Source: Sphingomonas sp. PP-F2F-A104-K0414
Lineage (GTDB): Bacteria > Pseudomonadota > Alphaproteobacteria > Sphingomonadales > Sphingomonadaceae
Direction: 5' to 3'
Length of the DNA: 64,000 nucleotides
Assembly (NCBI RefSeq): GCF_004340945.1
Contig: NZ_SLYD01000003.1
Coordinates: 535,816-599,815 of the forward strand
The translations under genes and the position numbers were made by a program. This document shows positions 23,538 to 32,477 of this stretch, piece after piece (position 1 is the first letter of the stretch; each line of letters starts with the position of its first letter). The notes beneath the pieces are model-generated. The model was not told where the DNA came from. It made no database searches and worked only from the letters and a program-made list of their open reading frames with translations.

Positions 23538-25502
23538 TCATTCCGCGGCGATCGGGTGGTTCGTCTCGCGGCGCTCGGCGGCCATCGCCGTCAGGACCGC
23601 GCGCTCCAGGCCGTTGAGCGTGAAGGGTTTACGCAGCACCTCGTGCCCGCCGAACTGCGCGACGTTCACTTCGCCGGCAAACCCGGTTACGAACAGCACC
23701 GCGACGTGCGGATAGAGCGGGGATAGCGCGGCGATCATCTCGGGCCCGGTCTGGCGGGGCATCAGCACGTCGGAAATGATCAGCCCGATCCCCGGGTTCG
23801 CCGCCAGCAGCGCGGGCGCCGCAAGCGGATCGTCGCACGCGATCGGATGATGGCCAATCTCCTCCAGCGCGCCGGTCGTCGCGGCCAGCACGCGCGGATC
23901 GTCCTCGACCACCAGGATCTGCAACGTCTCGGGCATCGTCGGTGCGATCGGCTCGACCATCGCGATCGGGACGGTCGGCAGGGGCGTTGCAACCAGCTCG
24001 GCGGCGCGGGGGAAATAGAGCGTGACGGTCGTCCCTTCGCCCGGTGCGGAGACGATGCCGACTTCGCCGTGCAACTGCTGGACCAGCGCGAAGATCTGGC
24101 TGAGCCCGAGCCCGGTGCCCTTGCCGACTTCCTTGGTGGTGAAGAACGGCTCGAACACGCGCTCGGCGACGTCGGGCGCCATCCCGCAGCCATCGTCGCC
24201 GACCATGATCGTGACGTAGTCGCCCGCCGCGCATCGCCCGACCTGCTCCGCCGCCAAGGTGGTCCTGCCGGTCGCGACGGTCAACGTGCCGCGCCCGTTC
24301 ATCGCATCGCGCGCGTTGACCGCAAGGTTCAGCACCGCATTCTCCAGCTGGACACGGTCGGCGCGAACGCACCCGCCGGCCGCATCGTCGCGCACGATGA
24401 CGGTGATCGCGTCCCCCAGCGTGCGGTCGAGCAGGTCCGACATCCCCGCGACCAGCGCGGCGGCGTCGATCGTCTCGGCCTTCAGCGAATCCTCGCGACT
24501 GAAGGCGAGCAGCCGGCGGGTCAGCGCCGCTGCCCGGTTCGCGCCCTCGGTCGCACTGTCGATATGGCGGCGGACGCTGGCCGGATCGCTCGCCAGATTG
24601 CGGCGCGCGAGTTCCAGACCGCCCAGCACCACCGCCAGCATGTTGTTGAAGTCATGCGCGATCCCGCCGGTCAGCTGGCCGACCGCTTCCATCTTCTGGA
24701 TCTGGCGCAGCTTGGCCTCCTGCACGCGCAGTTCGGCGGTGGCGGCGGCGACCGCGGTGGTCAGCTCGTCGGCGCGCTCGCGCTCCAGTTCGGCATCGGC
24801 CAGCGCGGTCGCCCGATCGCCGACTGCGCGGATCGTGAACCAGCCAAGCACGATCGCGCCGAGCACGATCAGGACGCCGAATATCGCGAGCACCCCCGCG
24901 ACCCAGCTCGACCGCTCGACCGAGCCCATCGCCGCCGCCGTCCGGTCGTCGAGCAACGCGCGCTCGCCTGCGATCAGCGTGTCGAGAGTCGTGTTGATCT
25001 CGGCGAGCGTCGGCGATTTCCGCGCCTGATAATAGCGCGCGAAGGCTTGGCCATTCTTCCCGTAGCTCGTGTTGAGCGCGGTCAGCGACAGTTCCCGTCC
25101 GCGCGAATCATAGGCGGCCCGGAGCCGGTCGACCCGCGGTTGCTGCTCGGCATTGTCGTTGGTGATCCGGTCGAGCCGGTCGATCTGTGTCCCGGCGAGC
25201 AGCCATTCGTCGAAATACAGCTGGCCCAGTTGCTTGTCGCCGCTGATGACATAGCGCCCCAGCGACGCCTCCGACCGCGCGATCGTCCCCGACAGCGTGC
25301 GGGCGAGGATCATCACGTCATAGCTGTGCGCCTGAAGTTCAAGCGCCCGATCGCGCTGGCGATTGGCGTGGCCGAGCGTCACGATCAGCGCAATGAGCAC
25401 TGCAGCACCGAGCAGGCCCATCACGACTAGCATGGCTATGCGCCATCGCGCCCCGCCCCCCTGGGCCGCAGTCTCGACCTCGTCTTGCGTCACGGCCGGC
25501 AT
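23538..25502 (-). CDS. Hybrid sensor histidine kinase with C-terminal receiver
   Basis: This 654-residue membrane kinase has transmembrane helices at about 21-43 and 204-226 around a helical periplasmic region of CHASE3 type (about 50-195). A short coiled linker leads to the HisKA domain with H283 in GGIAHDFNNML. The HATPase_c domain is complete (N-box NLAVNARDAM near 392, G1 GDDGCGM, G2 GKGTGLGL). A receiver domain follows (about 527-645) with phospho-acceptor D578 in IISDVLMP and Lys in LRKPF. The receiver may tune the kinase. No dedicated response regulator gene is adjacent. The stimulus is unknown. Confidence 0.88.
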   Translation of the reverse strand: MPAVTQDEVETAAQGGGARWRIAMLVVMGLLGAAVLIALIVTLGHANRQRDRALELQAHSYDVMILARTLSGTIARSEASLGRYVISGDKQLGQLYFDEWLLAGTQIDRLDRITNDNAEQQPRVDRLRAAYDSRGRELSLTALNTSYGKNGQAFARYYQARKSPTLAEINTTLDTLIAGERALLDDRTAAAMGSVERSSWVAGVLAIFGVLIVLGAIVLGWFTIRAVGDRATALADAELERERADELTTAVAAATAELRVQEAKLRQIQKMEAVGQLTGGIAHDFNNMLAVVLGGLELARRNLASDPASVRRHIDSATEGANRAAALTRRLLAFSREDSLKAETIDAAALVAGMSDLLDRTLGDAITVIVRDDAAGGCVRADRVQLENAVLNLAVNARDAMNGRGTLTVATGRTTLAAEQVGRCAAGDYVTIMVGDDGCGMAPDVAERVFEPFFTTKEVGKGTGLGLSQIFALVQQLHGEVGIVSAPGEGTTVTLYFPRAAELVATPLPTVPIAMVEPIAPTMPETLQILVVEDDPRVLAATTGALEEIGHHPIACDDPLAAPALLAANPGIGLIISDVLMPRQTGPEMIAALSPLYPHVAVLFVTGFAGEVNVAQFGGHEVLRKPFTLNGLERAVLTAMAAERRETNHPIAAE

Positions 25503-25597
25503 CCTAACGCGTCGTTGCCCACACGCAATGACCTGGAATGCCGGTACGGATCGAACATTTCACGGATGTTTCCTCCCCCCGCAGGAGGAGGAAACTG

Positions 25598-26860
25598 TCA
25601 GCCGATCACGCCGACAGCGCGGCCAGCGGTCTCGAACATCCCGAGAATCGTCGTGATCTGCTCGTCGGTATGTTCCGCGCACAGCGAGCACCGCAGCAGG
25701 AACGTCCCCGCGGGAGTTGCGGGCGGGCGCGCCATGTTGACGTACAGACCGCCCTCAAGCAGCGACTGCCAGATCGCGATCGCCTGTTCCTGGTCGGTCA
25801 GGATCACGGCGATGATCGCCGAGTCCGACGTCTCGGTGCCGAGCTTGAAGCCCATCGCCTTCAGCCCGCCGTGCAGCCGGCGCGCATTCTTCCAGAGCTG
25901 CGCGCGCTTGTCGTGTGCGGTCATCAGCTTGCGGATCGACGTCGCGGCGGTCGCGACCACCGACGGCGGCAGCGACGCGGTGAAGATGTACGGACGGCAG
26001 GCGAATCGCACCATCTCGAACTTCGGATGGTTCGACACGACGAACCCGCCGACCGTGCCGACCGACTTCGAGAAGGTGCCGACGACGAAATCGACCTCGT
26101 CGGTCAGCCCCATCTCCTCGTACACGCCGCGCCCGTTGGGGCCGAAAAAGCCCATCGAATGCGCCTCGTCGACCAGCACCATGCAGCCGTGCTTCTTGGC
26201 GACCGCGACCATCTCCTTCAGCGGGGCGATGTCGCCAAGCATCGAATAGACGCCCTCCAGCACGACCAGCTTGCCGGCTTCCTTGGGCAGGCGGCCGAGC
26301 CGCTTGTCGAGATCGGTGACGTCGTTGTGGCGGAAGCGGACGATCTCGGCGTTGCCCTGCTTGCAGCCGTCGTAGATCGACGCGTGGCTGTCGGCGTCGA
26401 GGATGACGTATTCGCCCTTGCCGGCGAGCGTCGAGATAATCCCGAGATTGGCCATGTACCCGGTCGAGAACACGATCGCGCCGGTCATGTCGTAGAATTC
26501 GCGGAGCGCCTGTTCGACGTCGATATGGTCATGGAACGTGCCGTTGAGCATCCGGCTGCCGTTGGTGCCCGACCCGAACGCGTCGAGCGCGTCCTTGCCC
26601 GCCTGGATGACGTCGGGGTCGAACGTCATGCCCATGTAGTTGTAGGTGCCGAGCAGGATCGTGTCCTTGCCGCGGATCACCGCCTGAGTCGGGCCCTTCA
26701 CCTCGTCCATCACGATCGCGAACGGATTGCGCACGCCGCTGGCGATCAGCGCCTCGCGTTCGGCGATAAGCGCGTCGAATTTCGACATCAGGTCGCGTTC
26801 GGGGGCGACCTCTGGAGCGTCGACGGGGAGGGCGTGGGCGGTGGTGGCGGCTTCGGTCAT
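25598..26860 (-). CDS. spt: Serine palmitoyltransferase
   Basis: This 420-residue PLP enzyme condenses L-serine with a palmitoyl thioester to 3-ketodihydrosphingosine, the first step of sphingolipid synthesis. It matches the Sphingomonas enzyme in length and in residue numbers: H159 in DSHAS, D231 in VDEAH and the PLP lysine K265 in GTFSKSVGTVGG; the FLLRC segment near the C-terminus carries the conserved Arg. It is soluble, unlike eukaryotic SPT. The ATG at 26860 gives the family N-terminus. It lies downstream of the acyl carrier protein and cerR genes on the same strand. Confidence 0.97.
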   Translation of the reverse strand: MTEAATTAHALPVDAPEVAPERDLMSKFDALIAEREALIASGVRNPFAIVMDEVKGPTQAVIRGKDTILLGTYNYMGMTFDPDVIQAGKDALDAFGSGTNGSRMLNGTFHDHIDVEQALREFYDMTGAIVFSTGYMANLGIISTLAGKGEYVILDADSHASIYDGCKQGNAEIVRFRHNDVTDLDKRLGRLPKEAGKLVVLEGVYSMLGDIAPLKEMVAVAKKHGCMVLVDEAHSMGFFGPNGRGVYEEMGLTDEVDFVVGTFSKSVGTVGGFVVSNHPKFEMVRFACRPYIFTASLPPSVVATAATSIRKLMTAHDKRAQLWKNARRLHGGLKAMGFKLGTETSDSAIIAVILTDQEQAIAIWQSLLEGGLYVNMARPPATPAGTFLLRCSLCAEHTDEQITTILGMFETAGRAVGVIG

Positions 26861-26902
26861 ATCGGATTCCATGAGGTTGGAATGTGTCGTCTTTCCCCCC
26901 AC

Positions 26903-26975
26903 CCCGTTCGGGCTGAGCGAAGTCGAAGCCTCGCCTCACGGGGCCACCCTTCGACTTCGCTCAGGGCGAACGGGG
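26903..26975. repeat. Family C inverted repeat between acp and spt
   Basis: Arms built on CTGAGCGAAGTCGAAG and CTTCGACTTCGCTCAG (perfect 16-bp core) are separated by about 20 bases. It sits in the gap between the acyl carrier protein stop and the spt start, so it may shape the ratio of the two messages. Confidence 0.8.
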
Positions 26976-26984
26976 AGGGTAGTG

Positions 26985-27230
26985 TTAGGCGGTCTTCAAC
27001 TTCGCGACCGCGTCGACCAGCTGGCCGACCGTCTCGATCTCGGCCTGCATGTTCATCGTGATGATGATGTCGAACTCGTCCTCGATCGCGGCGACGAAAT
27101 CCATGACGGTCAGGCTGTCCCACTCCAGGTCGCCCTGGAACGTGGTGGCATCGCTCAGCGCGACGCCCTTCTTATTGAACGGCTCGATCTGCGCGGTGAC
27201 GGTGTCGTAGATCTGCTGACGGTCGCTCAT
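26985..27230 (-). CDS. Acyl carrier protein of the sphingolipid cluster
   Basis: This 81-residue ACP carries the phosphopantetheine serine S39 in EWDSLTVMDF, where the common Asp-Ser-Leu is kept. It is not the fatty-acid AcpP, which has the DSLDTVE context. A dedicated ACP beside spt and cerR is found in sphingolipid-making alphaproteobacteria such as Caulobacter and probably supplies the acyl thioester. The ATG at 27230 starts the typical N-terminal helix. It lies 58 bases after cerR and 124 before spt. Confidence 0.92.
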   Translation of the reverse strand: MSDRQQIYDTVTAQIEPFNKKGVALSDATTFQGDLEWDSLTVMDFVAAIEDEFDIIITMNMQAEIETVGQLVDAVAKLKTA

Positions 27231-27288
27231 GCTATTCCCTTCGGTGTCGCACACATCCCTGGCAGGAAATTGCGGCGGCTTTTCGGCG

Positions 27289-28188
27289 CTATAGCAGCCC
27301 GGCAGCGCGATACCACGCCGCGGTTTGCGCGAGCGCCTGCGGAGTCGGGACGGACGGCGTCCACAGCGCGGCCGGTGGCGGCTTGTGCGAGACCCAGTCG
27401 GGGTGGCAGAAATAACTGACCCGGTCGCGCGTGAGCTTCGCCTTGCGACGCCGGACGAGCCGGTCGGCGGCGGAGGCGAGTTTGAGCAGCGCGCGAGGTG
27501 TGGAGAACACCTTGACCGACTTGCCGACCGCCACGCCGATCGCGCGTGCGAAATCGCGATTGTCCCAGCCGTTTGGCACCCCGTCGTCGGGCTCCATGAT
27601 CGATGGCGCGTCGGCACTCTCGGCAAGCGCGAGCAGCAGCGCGGTCAGGTCCTCGACATACAGCAGCGAGACGCGCGTGCCTGCCGGGGGCATCGGCACA
27701 TAGCCCGATCGGGCCGCCTTGAAGACGTCGAGCAGCTCGTAGTCGCGGGGGCCGAAGATCGCGGGTGGGCGGACAATCGTCCAGTCCAGTCCCGACGTCT
27801 GCACGCGCGTTTCCGCCTCCGCCTTCGACCAGCCATAGTTCGACAGCGTCGGCTCGCGCGCGGCGAGCGAGGAGACGTGGACGAAGCGGCGGATGCCGGC
27901 AGCGCGAGTCGCCTGGAGGATGCCTTCGGTGCCGGCGATATTGCCCTTGCCGAAGCCGGCGCGGTCGGGCGCGTTGACGACACCGGCGACGTGGATGACC
28001 ACGTCCGCGTCTTCGACGAGCGTCGCGAGGCTCTTCGGCCGGTCGAGCGCGCCTTCGATCCAGGTTACGCCGATGCGCTTGGCCTGCGGCTTCCGCGCGA
28101 GCGCGCGAACGGTGTGCCCGGTCTCGAGCGCGTGATCGATCAGGTGGCTGCCAACGAACCCGGTGCCGCCGGTAATGGCCAGAATCAT
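27289..28188 (-). CDS. cerR: NAD-dependent epimerase/dehydratase-like ceramide reductase
   Basis: This 299-residue extended SDR has the Rossmann motif TGGTGFVGSHL at 6-16, the catalytic SSLAA and YGWSK (Tyr-x-x-x-Lys) blocks near 107-122 and the RPPAIFGP segment. In Caulobacter the homologous gene next to spt and acp was identified as the ceramide reductase CerR. Position and family support that call here; the ketone-reducing activity itself is inferred. The bacterial ceramide synthase gene is not in this window. It precedes acp and spt on the minus strand. Confidence 0.85.
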   Translation of the reverse strand: MILAITGGTGFVGSHLIDHALETGHTVRALARKPQAKRIGVTWIEGALDRPKSLATLVEDADVVIHVAGVVNAPDRAGFGKGNIAGTEGILQATRAAGIRRFVHVSSLAAREPTLSNYGWSKAEAETRVQTSGLDWTIVRPPAIFGPRDYELLDVFKAARSGYVPMPPAGTRVSLLYVEDLTALLLALAESADAPSIMEPDDGVPNGWDNRDFARAIGVAVGKSVKVFSTPRALLKLASAADRLVRRRKAKLTRDRVSYFCHPDWVSHKPPPAALWTPSVPTPQALAQTAAWYRAAGLL

Positions 28189-28212
28189 GACGCCGCTCCA
28201 ATCGAAGAAGAT

Positions 28213-28268
28213 TGTTCACCCGCGAAGGCGGGTGCCCAGTCTGGGCACCCGCCTTCGCGGGTGAACAA
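28213..28268. repeat. Family B 56-bp palindromic repeat, copy 2
   Basis: This is a nearly perfect palindrome (TTCACCCGCGAAGGCGGGTGCC and its complement) between proB and cerR. It differs from the copy inside dnaE at only 5 of 56 positions. Confidence 0.9.
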
Positions 28269-28279
28269 GACCCGGCCGG

Positions 28280-29377
28280 TCATACGAGCGCCAGATGATT
28301 ACGATGCACCAATGCCGACCGGGGCGCATAGCCAAGGATGGCGCCATGATCGTCGCTATGTCGACCAAGCAGGCGCGCGGTATCCGCCGCGTCATACTCC
28401 GCGAGCCCGCGCGCGACAGTCCCGGCAGGCCCTTCGATCGTCACGAGGTCACCCCGCGCGAAACCCCCGTCGATTCGCGTCGCGCCAGTCGCCAGCAGAC
28501 TTCGCCCTTGGCCAAGCGCCGCCGCCGCCCCCGCATCGACATGGATCGCACCCTTCGCGGTCAATCCCCCCGCCAGCCAGGCCTTCCGCGCAGACGCCGT
28601 CCGCTCGGCAGTAAAGATCGTATGGCGGGCAGGGGTGGACAGCGGATGCTCGATCCGCCCCGAAGCGATCGCCAGCGGAATCCCCGCACCCGTCGCGATC
28701 CGTGCCGCGGCGATCTTCGAGGCCATGCCACCCGATCCCATGCCCGAGCCCGACCCGTCGTCCGCCATCTCCGCAACCGCGTCGATCCGCGGCACGCGAG
28801 AGATGTGCGTCGCGGACGGATCGGTATGCGGATTGGCGGTATAGAGCCCGTCGACGTCGGACAGCAGGATCACGCCCTGCGCGCCGGCGGCCTGCGCGAC
28901 GCGGGCGGCAAGGCGGTCATTGTCCCCGAAGCGGATTTCCGCGGTCGCAACGCTATCGTTCTCGTTGATGACCGGCACGACCTTCAGCGACAACAGCCGG
29001 TTGAGCGTCGCGGCGGCGTTGAGATAGCGGCGGCGGTCTTCGAGATCGTCCAACGTGACGAGCATCTGCGCCGCGTTGAGCCCCTGCGCGGCGAGCAGTT
29101 CAGCCCAGACCTGACTGAGCGCGATCTGGCCGGTGGCAGCGGCGGCCTGTGCGTCCTCGAGACTGGCCCGGCCACCCTTGGGGAGACCCAGCCGCCGAGC
29201 GCCAAGGGCAATCGCGCCAGACGACACGATCGCAACCTGCTGGCCTTCACCAGTCCGAGCAGCAATGTCGGCCACAAGTCCCGTGAGCCACTCCCGCCGA
29301 ACGCTCCCATCAGGATCGATGAGCAACGCCGACCCGATCTTAACGATTAGCCGCGCACACGAAGACGGGGGAAACAT
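28280..29377 (-). CDS. proB: Glutamate 5-kinase
   Basis: This 365-residue enzyme catalyses the first step of proline synthesis. The amino-acid kinase domain shows VKIGSALL near 12, IVSSGAIALGARRLG, the VPVINENDSV block and SGMGSGGMASKIAAARIA with the ATP and Glu-5-P contacts. A C-terminal PUA domain follows (about 275-360). The ATG at 29377 is preferred to the adjacent GTG at 29380. The Shine-Dalgarno GGGAGGGG lies in one arm of the family F palindrome, so the repeat supplies the translation signal. obgE lies upstream; obgE-proB adjacency is common. Confidence 0.95.
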   Translation of the reverse strand: MFPPSSCARLIVKIGSALLIDPDGSVRREWLTGLVADIAARTGEGQQVAIVSSGAIALGARRLGLPKGGRASLEDAQAAAATGQIALSQVWAELLAAQGLNAAQMLVTLDDLEDRRRYLNAAATLNRLLSLKVVPVINENDSVATAEIRFGDNDRLAARVAQAAGAQGVILLSDVDGLYTANPHTDPSATHISRVPRIDAVAEMADDGSGSGMGSGGMASKIAAARIATGAGIPLAIASGRIEHPLSTPARHTIFTAERTASARKAWLAGGLTAKGAIHVDAGAAAALGQGRSLLATGATRIDGGFARGDLVTIEGPAGTVARGLAEYDAADTARLLGRHSDDHGAILGYAPRSALVHRNHLALV

Positions 29378-29386
29378 CACGCATTC

Positions 29387-29518
29387 CCCTCCCGCTTGCG
29401 GGAGGGGTTAGGGGAGGGGCGGGCGTGACCTGTCGGCAAGAAAGCCCTCCCCCGACCCCTCCCGCAAGCGGGAGGGGAGAAATCTGGAACCAACCCTCTC
29501 CCCGCAGGGGAGAGGGCT
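29387..29518. repeat. Family F palindromic cluster between obgE and proB
   Basis: CCCCTCCCGCTTGCGGGAGGGG (each arm palindromic) occurs twice in inverted order, then a CCCTCTCCCCGCAGGGGAGAGGG hairpin lies just past the obgE stop. The three can form competing stem-loops in the obgE-proB transcript. Confidence 0.8.
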
Positions 29519-29528
29519 AAGACGGCAC

Positions 29529-30575
29529 CTAAAGCGGCGACCATGCGACCGGCACTTCGCCTTCTTCCAGTTCCTTCGCCGCGCCCGGAGCCGGCCCGAT
29601 TGCCTCGATCAGCTGGTCCAGCACCGCCTCGATACCAGCGCCACTAGCCCCCGAAATCGCCATCACCTCGGCGCCGCTGGCTTCCGCCAACTCCGCCGAC
29701 AACGCCGCGATTAGCTCCGGATCGAGCATGTCGATCTTGTTCAGCGCGACGATGACCTTCTTGTCGGTGAGCCCCTCGCCGTAATTCTCCAGCTCGTCGC
29801 GCACGATCCGGTACGATTCGGCCACGTCACGGTCGTTCGCATCGACCAGATGCAGCAGCACCCGGCACCGCTCGATATGCCCGAGGAACCGATCGCCAAT
29901 CCCCGCACCTTCGGCAGCACCCTGGATCAGCCCCGGAATATCCGCGACCACGAACTCGCGCTGCTTGTGGCGCACCACGCCCAGCTGAGGCCGCGTCGTA
30001 GTGAAGGCGTATTCGCCGACCTTGGCCTGCGCGTTCGTCACCTGGTTGATGAAGGTCGACTTGCCCGCATTCGGCAAGCCCACGAGGCCCGCATCGGCGA
30101 GCAGCTTGAGCCGCAGCCAGACCCACGCCTCGCCGAACGGCCAGCCGGTGCCGTGCTGGCGCGGGGTGCGGTTGGTCGACGTCTTGTAGCTCGCATTGCC
30201 GCGCCCGCCGTCGCCGCCACGGAACAGCACTTCGCGCTGGCCGACCTCGGTGAAGTCGATCAGCACCTCTTCCTTGTCCTCCGACAGCACCTGCGTGCCG
30301 AGCGGAACGCGGATGACGAGGTCCTTGCCGCCCGCGCCGGTGCGGTTCGAGCCCGATCCGCCCGAACCGCGGGGCGCGCGGAAATGCTGCGTGTAGCGGA
30401 AGTCGATCAGCGTGTTCAGGCCGGCGATGCATTCGAACACGATGTCGCCGCCCTTGCCGCCATTGCCGCCGTCGGGGCCGCCATATTCGATATATTTCTC
30501 GCGGCGGAAGCTGACGGCACCGGGGCCGCCCTCACCCGAACGTACGTAGATCTTGGCTTGGTCTAGAAAATGCAT
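29529..30575 (-). CDS. obgE: GTPase Obg
   Basis: This 348-residue GTPase acts in ribosome assembly and stress control. The glycine-rich Obg fold (1-158) is followed by the G domain: Walker [10 protein letters not shown] at 166-174, switch TTRPQLG, DIPGLI (G3), NKIDM (G4) and AISGASG (G5). The usual variable C-terminal tail is short and acidic ([11 protein letters not shown]). It follows rplU-rpmA in many genomes, though here several genes intervene. Confidence 0.97.
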   Translation of the reverse strand: MHFLDQAKIYVRSGEGGPGAVSFRREKYIEYGGPDGGNGGKGGDIVFECIAGLNTLIDFRYTQHFRAPRGSGGSGSNRTGAGGKDLVIRVPLGTQVLSEDKEEVLIDFTEVGQREVLFRGGDGGRGNASYKTSTNRTPRQHGTGWPFGEAWVWLRLKLLADAGLVGLPNAGKSTFINQVTNAQAKVGEYAFTTTRPQLGVVRHKQREFVVADIPGLIQGAAEGAGIGDRFLGHIERCRVLLHLVDANDRDVAESYRIVRDELENYGEGLTDKKVIVALNKIDMLDPELIAALSAELAEASGAEVMAISGASGAGIEAVLDQLIEAIGPAPGAAKELEEGEVPVAWSPL

Positions 30576-30653
30576 CGCCGCCCCATAGCGAAATTGGCGA
30601 AAATCGCCACCCTCTGCGATTCGGCTCCCGATTTGCTCTCTGGTTCGAGCGTG

Positions 30654-31253
30654 TCAGCAGCGAGGAGGGGTGGCAGCGTCCTTGCTCGCGAGCAGTGCGT
30701 CGAGCGCCAGTTCGCGTGCCTTGCCGACCGGCAGCCCGAGCGCGCGCGCCATTGGTGCCCCCATCAGCGCATCGCCGAGCGCCATCAGCACCAGCGTCAG
30801 AGTCTGTTCCTGGATCGGCTGGTCGCCGGGCATGTCGCCCTCCGCGAGCTCGTCGACCAAGTCATGGATCGCGGTGAGAATCGGGTCGAGCGCATCGGTG
30901 TTGCCCGACAAAATCATCCAGCTCGCCAGCGCGCCCGCGCCCCCTTTGCCGAACGCGTCGAAGGTCATCTCCACCACCTCGCGCGGATCCAGCTCGCCCG
31001 CCCGCACGCGCAGCACCGCGGCGCCGATTGTGCCGACGATGTCCGCCGCCATCCGCGTGATCAACGCGGTATGCAGCGCCTCCGCCGAGCCGAAATGGTG
31101 GAGCAGATTGGCGTGCGTACGCCCGACGCGACCTGCAACCGCCTTCAACGTGACCGCGCTGGGGCCGCTCTCGACGAGCAGCGCGCGCGCGGCCTCGACG
31201 GCGGCTTCGCGCGATTCGGTAGGGGATAGGCGCTTGCGCGGTGTTGACGTCAC
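30654..31253 (-). CDS. TetR-family transcriptional regulator
   Basis: This 199-residue regulator has an N-terminal TetR helix-turn-helix (about 15-60: AARALLVESGPSAVTLKAVA then VGRTHANLLHHFGSAEAL) and a helical ligand-binding domain. It reads from GTG at 31253, with no clear Shine-Dalgarno. It is divergent from the metal-dependent hydrolase gene, and a palindrome of TetR-operator type lies between them, so it probably represses itself and the hydrolase. The ligand is unknown. Confidence 0.85.
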   Translation of the reverse strand: MTSTPRKRLSPTESREAAVEAARALLVESGPSAVTLKAVAGRVGRTHANLLHHFGSAEALHTALITRMAADIVGTIGAAVLRVRAGELDPREVVEMTFDAFGKGGAGALASWMILSGNTDALDPILTAIHDLVDELAEGDMPGDQPIQEQTLTLVLMALGDALMGAPMARALGLPVGKARELALDALLASKDAATPPRC

Positions 31254-31269
31254 GGACCGGGAAACCTAT

Positions 31270-31283
31270 TTACATCAATGTAA
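31270..31283. promoter_or_regulatory. Candidate TetR operator
   Basis: The 14-base palindrome TTACAT-CA-ATGTAA lies between the divergent tetR and hydrolase starts (63-base gap), 34 bases before the hydrolase start codon. It is the only clear palindrome in the gap. Confidence 0.6.
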
Positions 31284-31316
31284 GTAACGAGTGTTCATTC
31301 CTGTGTGGAGGTTTCC

Positions 31317-32186
31317 GTGGCGAAAGCAACCACGCCTGCCGATCTGACGATCACCCCGCGCGACCGCCGCTTTGGCCGCGGCGCCGATATCCGTCGCTGG
31401 TGGCTGAACGACGATCCCGTCGCGACCGCGTTTTACAACGCGCTGTCGGTGACGTTTCCCAAGGGCGAGGGCTATTTCGTCGACAGCGTCCGTAAGTTTC
31501 GCGAGGGCACGCCGCCGAAGCTCCACGCCGAGATCAACGCCTTCATCAAGCAGGAGGTAATCCACACCCGCGAGCACGTCGCCTTCAACCGCCACGTCAC
31601 CGACCAGGGCTATGACGTCGCGCCGTTGATGGCCGATGTCGATGCGCAGTTGGCGATCACCAAGGACAAGCCTGAGATCGCCAGCCTCGCCGCGACCACC
31701 GCGCTCGAGCATTTCACCGCGATGCTGGCGCACGAACTGATCGCCAATCCGAAGCACCTGGCGGGGGGCGACGAACAGGCGGTAGCATTGTGGCTCTGGC
31801 ACGCAGCCGAGGAGATCGAGCACAAGGGCGTCGCCTACGACACCTGGTTGCACGCGACACGCGACTGGCCACGACTGCTGCGGTGGCGGATCAAGTCGAA
31901 GGTGATGCTGATCACGACGTGGCGCTTCTTCGCCGGGCGTGCGCGGGGCATGGCGGAATTGCTGCGGCAGGACGGGCTGACCGGACCGCGCGTGTGGGCG
32001 CGGATGGCGTGGTACGCGTTCGGCAATCCGGGGATGGCGCGGAAAGTCGCGGGCGTCTGGGCGGCGTATTTCCTGCCGGGGTTCCATCCGTGGAAGCACG
32101 ACGACCGCGCGCTGATCGGGCTGGCCGAGAGCGAGTATGAGGCGGCGGTGCTGCCGGTGGCGAAGCGGGTGGTGGCGGTAGCCTGA
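31317..32186 (+). CDS. Predicted metal-dependent hydrolase (PF10118 family)
   Basis: This 289-residue protein is all-helical with several possible metal ligands: EINAFIKQEVIHTREHVAFNRH, ALEHFTAMLAHEL and HAAEEIEHKGVAYD, each pairing Glu and His as in ferritin-like di-iron sites. The family is annotated as predicted metal-dependent hydrolase; function unknown. The GTG at 31317 is chosen because GGAGG sits 5-6 bases upstream; an earlier in-frame GTG at 31305 overlaps that Shine-Dalgarno. It is divergent from the tetR gene and probably controlled by it. Confidence 0.85.
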   Translation: MAKATTPADLTITPRDRRFGRGADIRRWWLNDDPVATAFYNALSVTFPKGEGYFVDSVRKFREGTPPKLHAEINAFIKQEVIHTREHVAFNRHVTDQGYDVAPLMADVDAQLAITKDKPEIASLAATTALEHFTAMLAHELIANPKHLAGGDEQAVALWLWHAAEEIEHKGVAYDTWLHATRDWPRLLRWRIKSKVMLITTWRFFAGRARGMAELLRQDGLTGPRVWARMAWYAFGNPGMARKVAGVWAAYFLPGFHPWKHDDRALIGLAESEYEAAVLPVAKRVVAVA

Positions 32187-32218
32187 GCCTCGGGCTCCCG
32201 GCTTCCACCTCCCCTCCT

Positions 32219-32300
32219 AGTTCTCCCGCGAAGGCGGGAGCCCAGGATACCAAACGACACCGCCCGTGACTCCTGGACCCCCGCCTTCGCGGGGGAACGG
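32219..32300. repeat. Family B repeat, long-loop variant
   Basis: The CCCGCGAAGGCGGGAGCCCAGG arm and its complement are separated by a longer, non-conserved loop than in the 56-bp copies. It lies after the hydrolase gene, next to a family A copy, between convergent genes. Confidence 0.75.
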
Positions 32301-32348
32301 GTAGTGATGGCCGACTTGTGCAAAGTATCAACCATAGCAAAGACGCCA

Positions 32349-32446
32349 CCCCGGCGAAGGCCGGGGCCCAGTTGGAAAGGTCGCAGTAACGGAGCGATGT
32401 CCTCCGTTAGCGATGCTCCCCAACTGGGGCCCGACCTTCGCCGGGG
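32349..32446. repeat. Family A palindromic repeat, copy 2
   Basis: Same composite as at 1774 and 39318: CCCCGGCGAAGGCCGGGGCCC arm, core AGTTGGAAAGGTCGCAGTAAC, then the complementary arm. It sits between the convergent hydrolase and GNAT genes. Confidence 0.85.
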
Positions 32447-32477
32447 TGGTGCTCAGCTTGTAGAAACGGCGGCCAAA

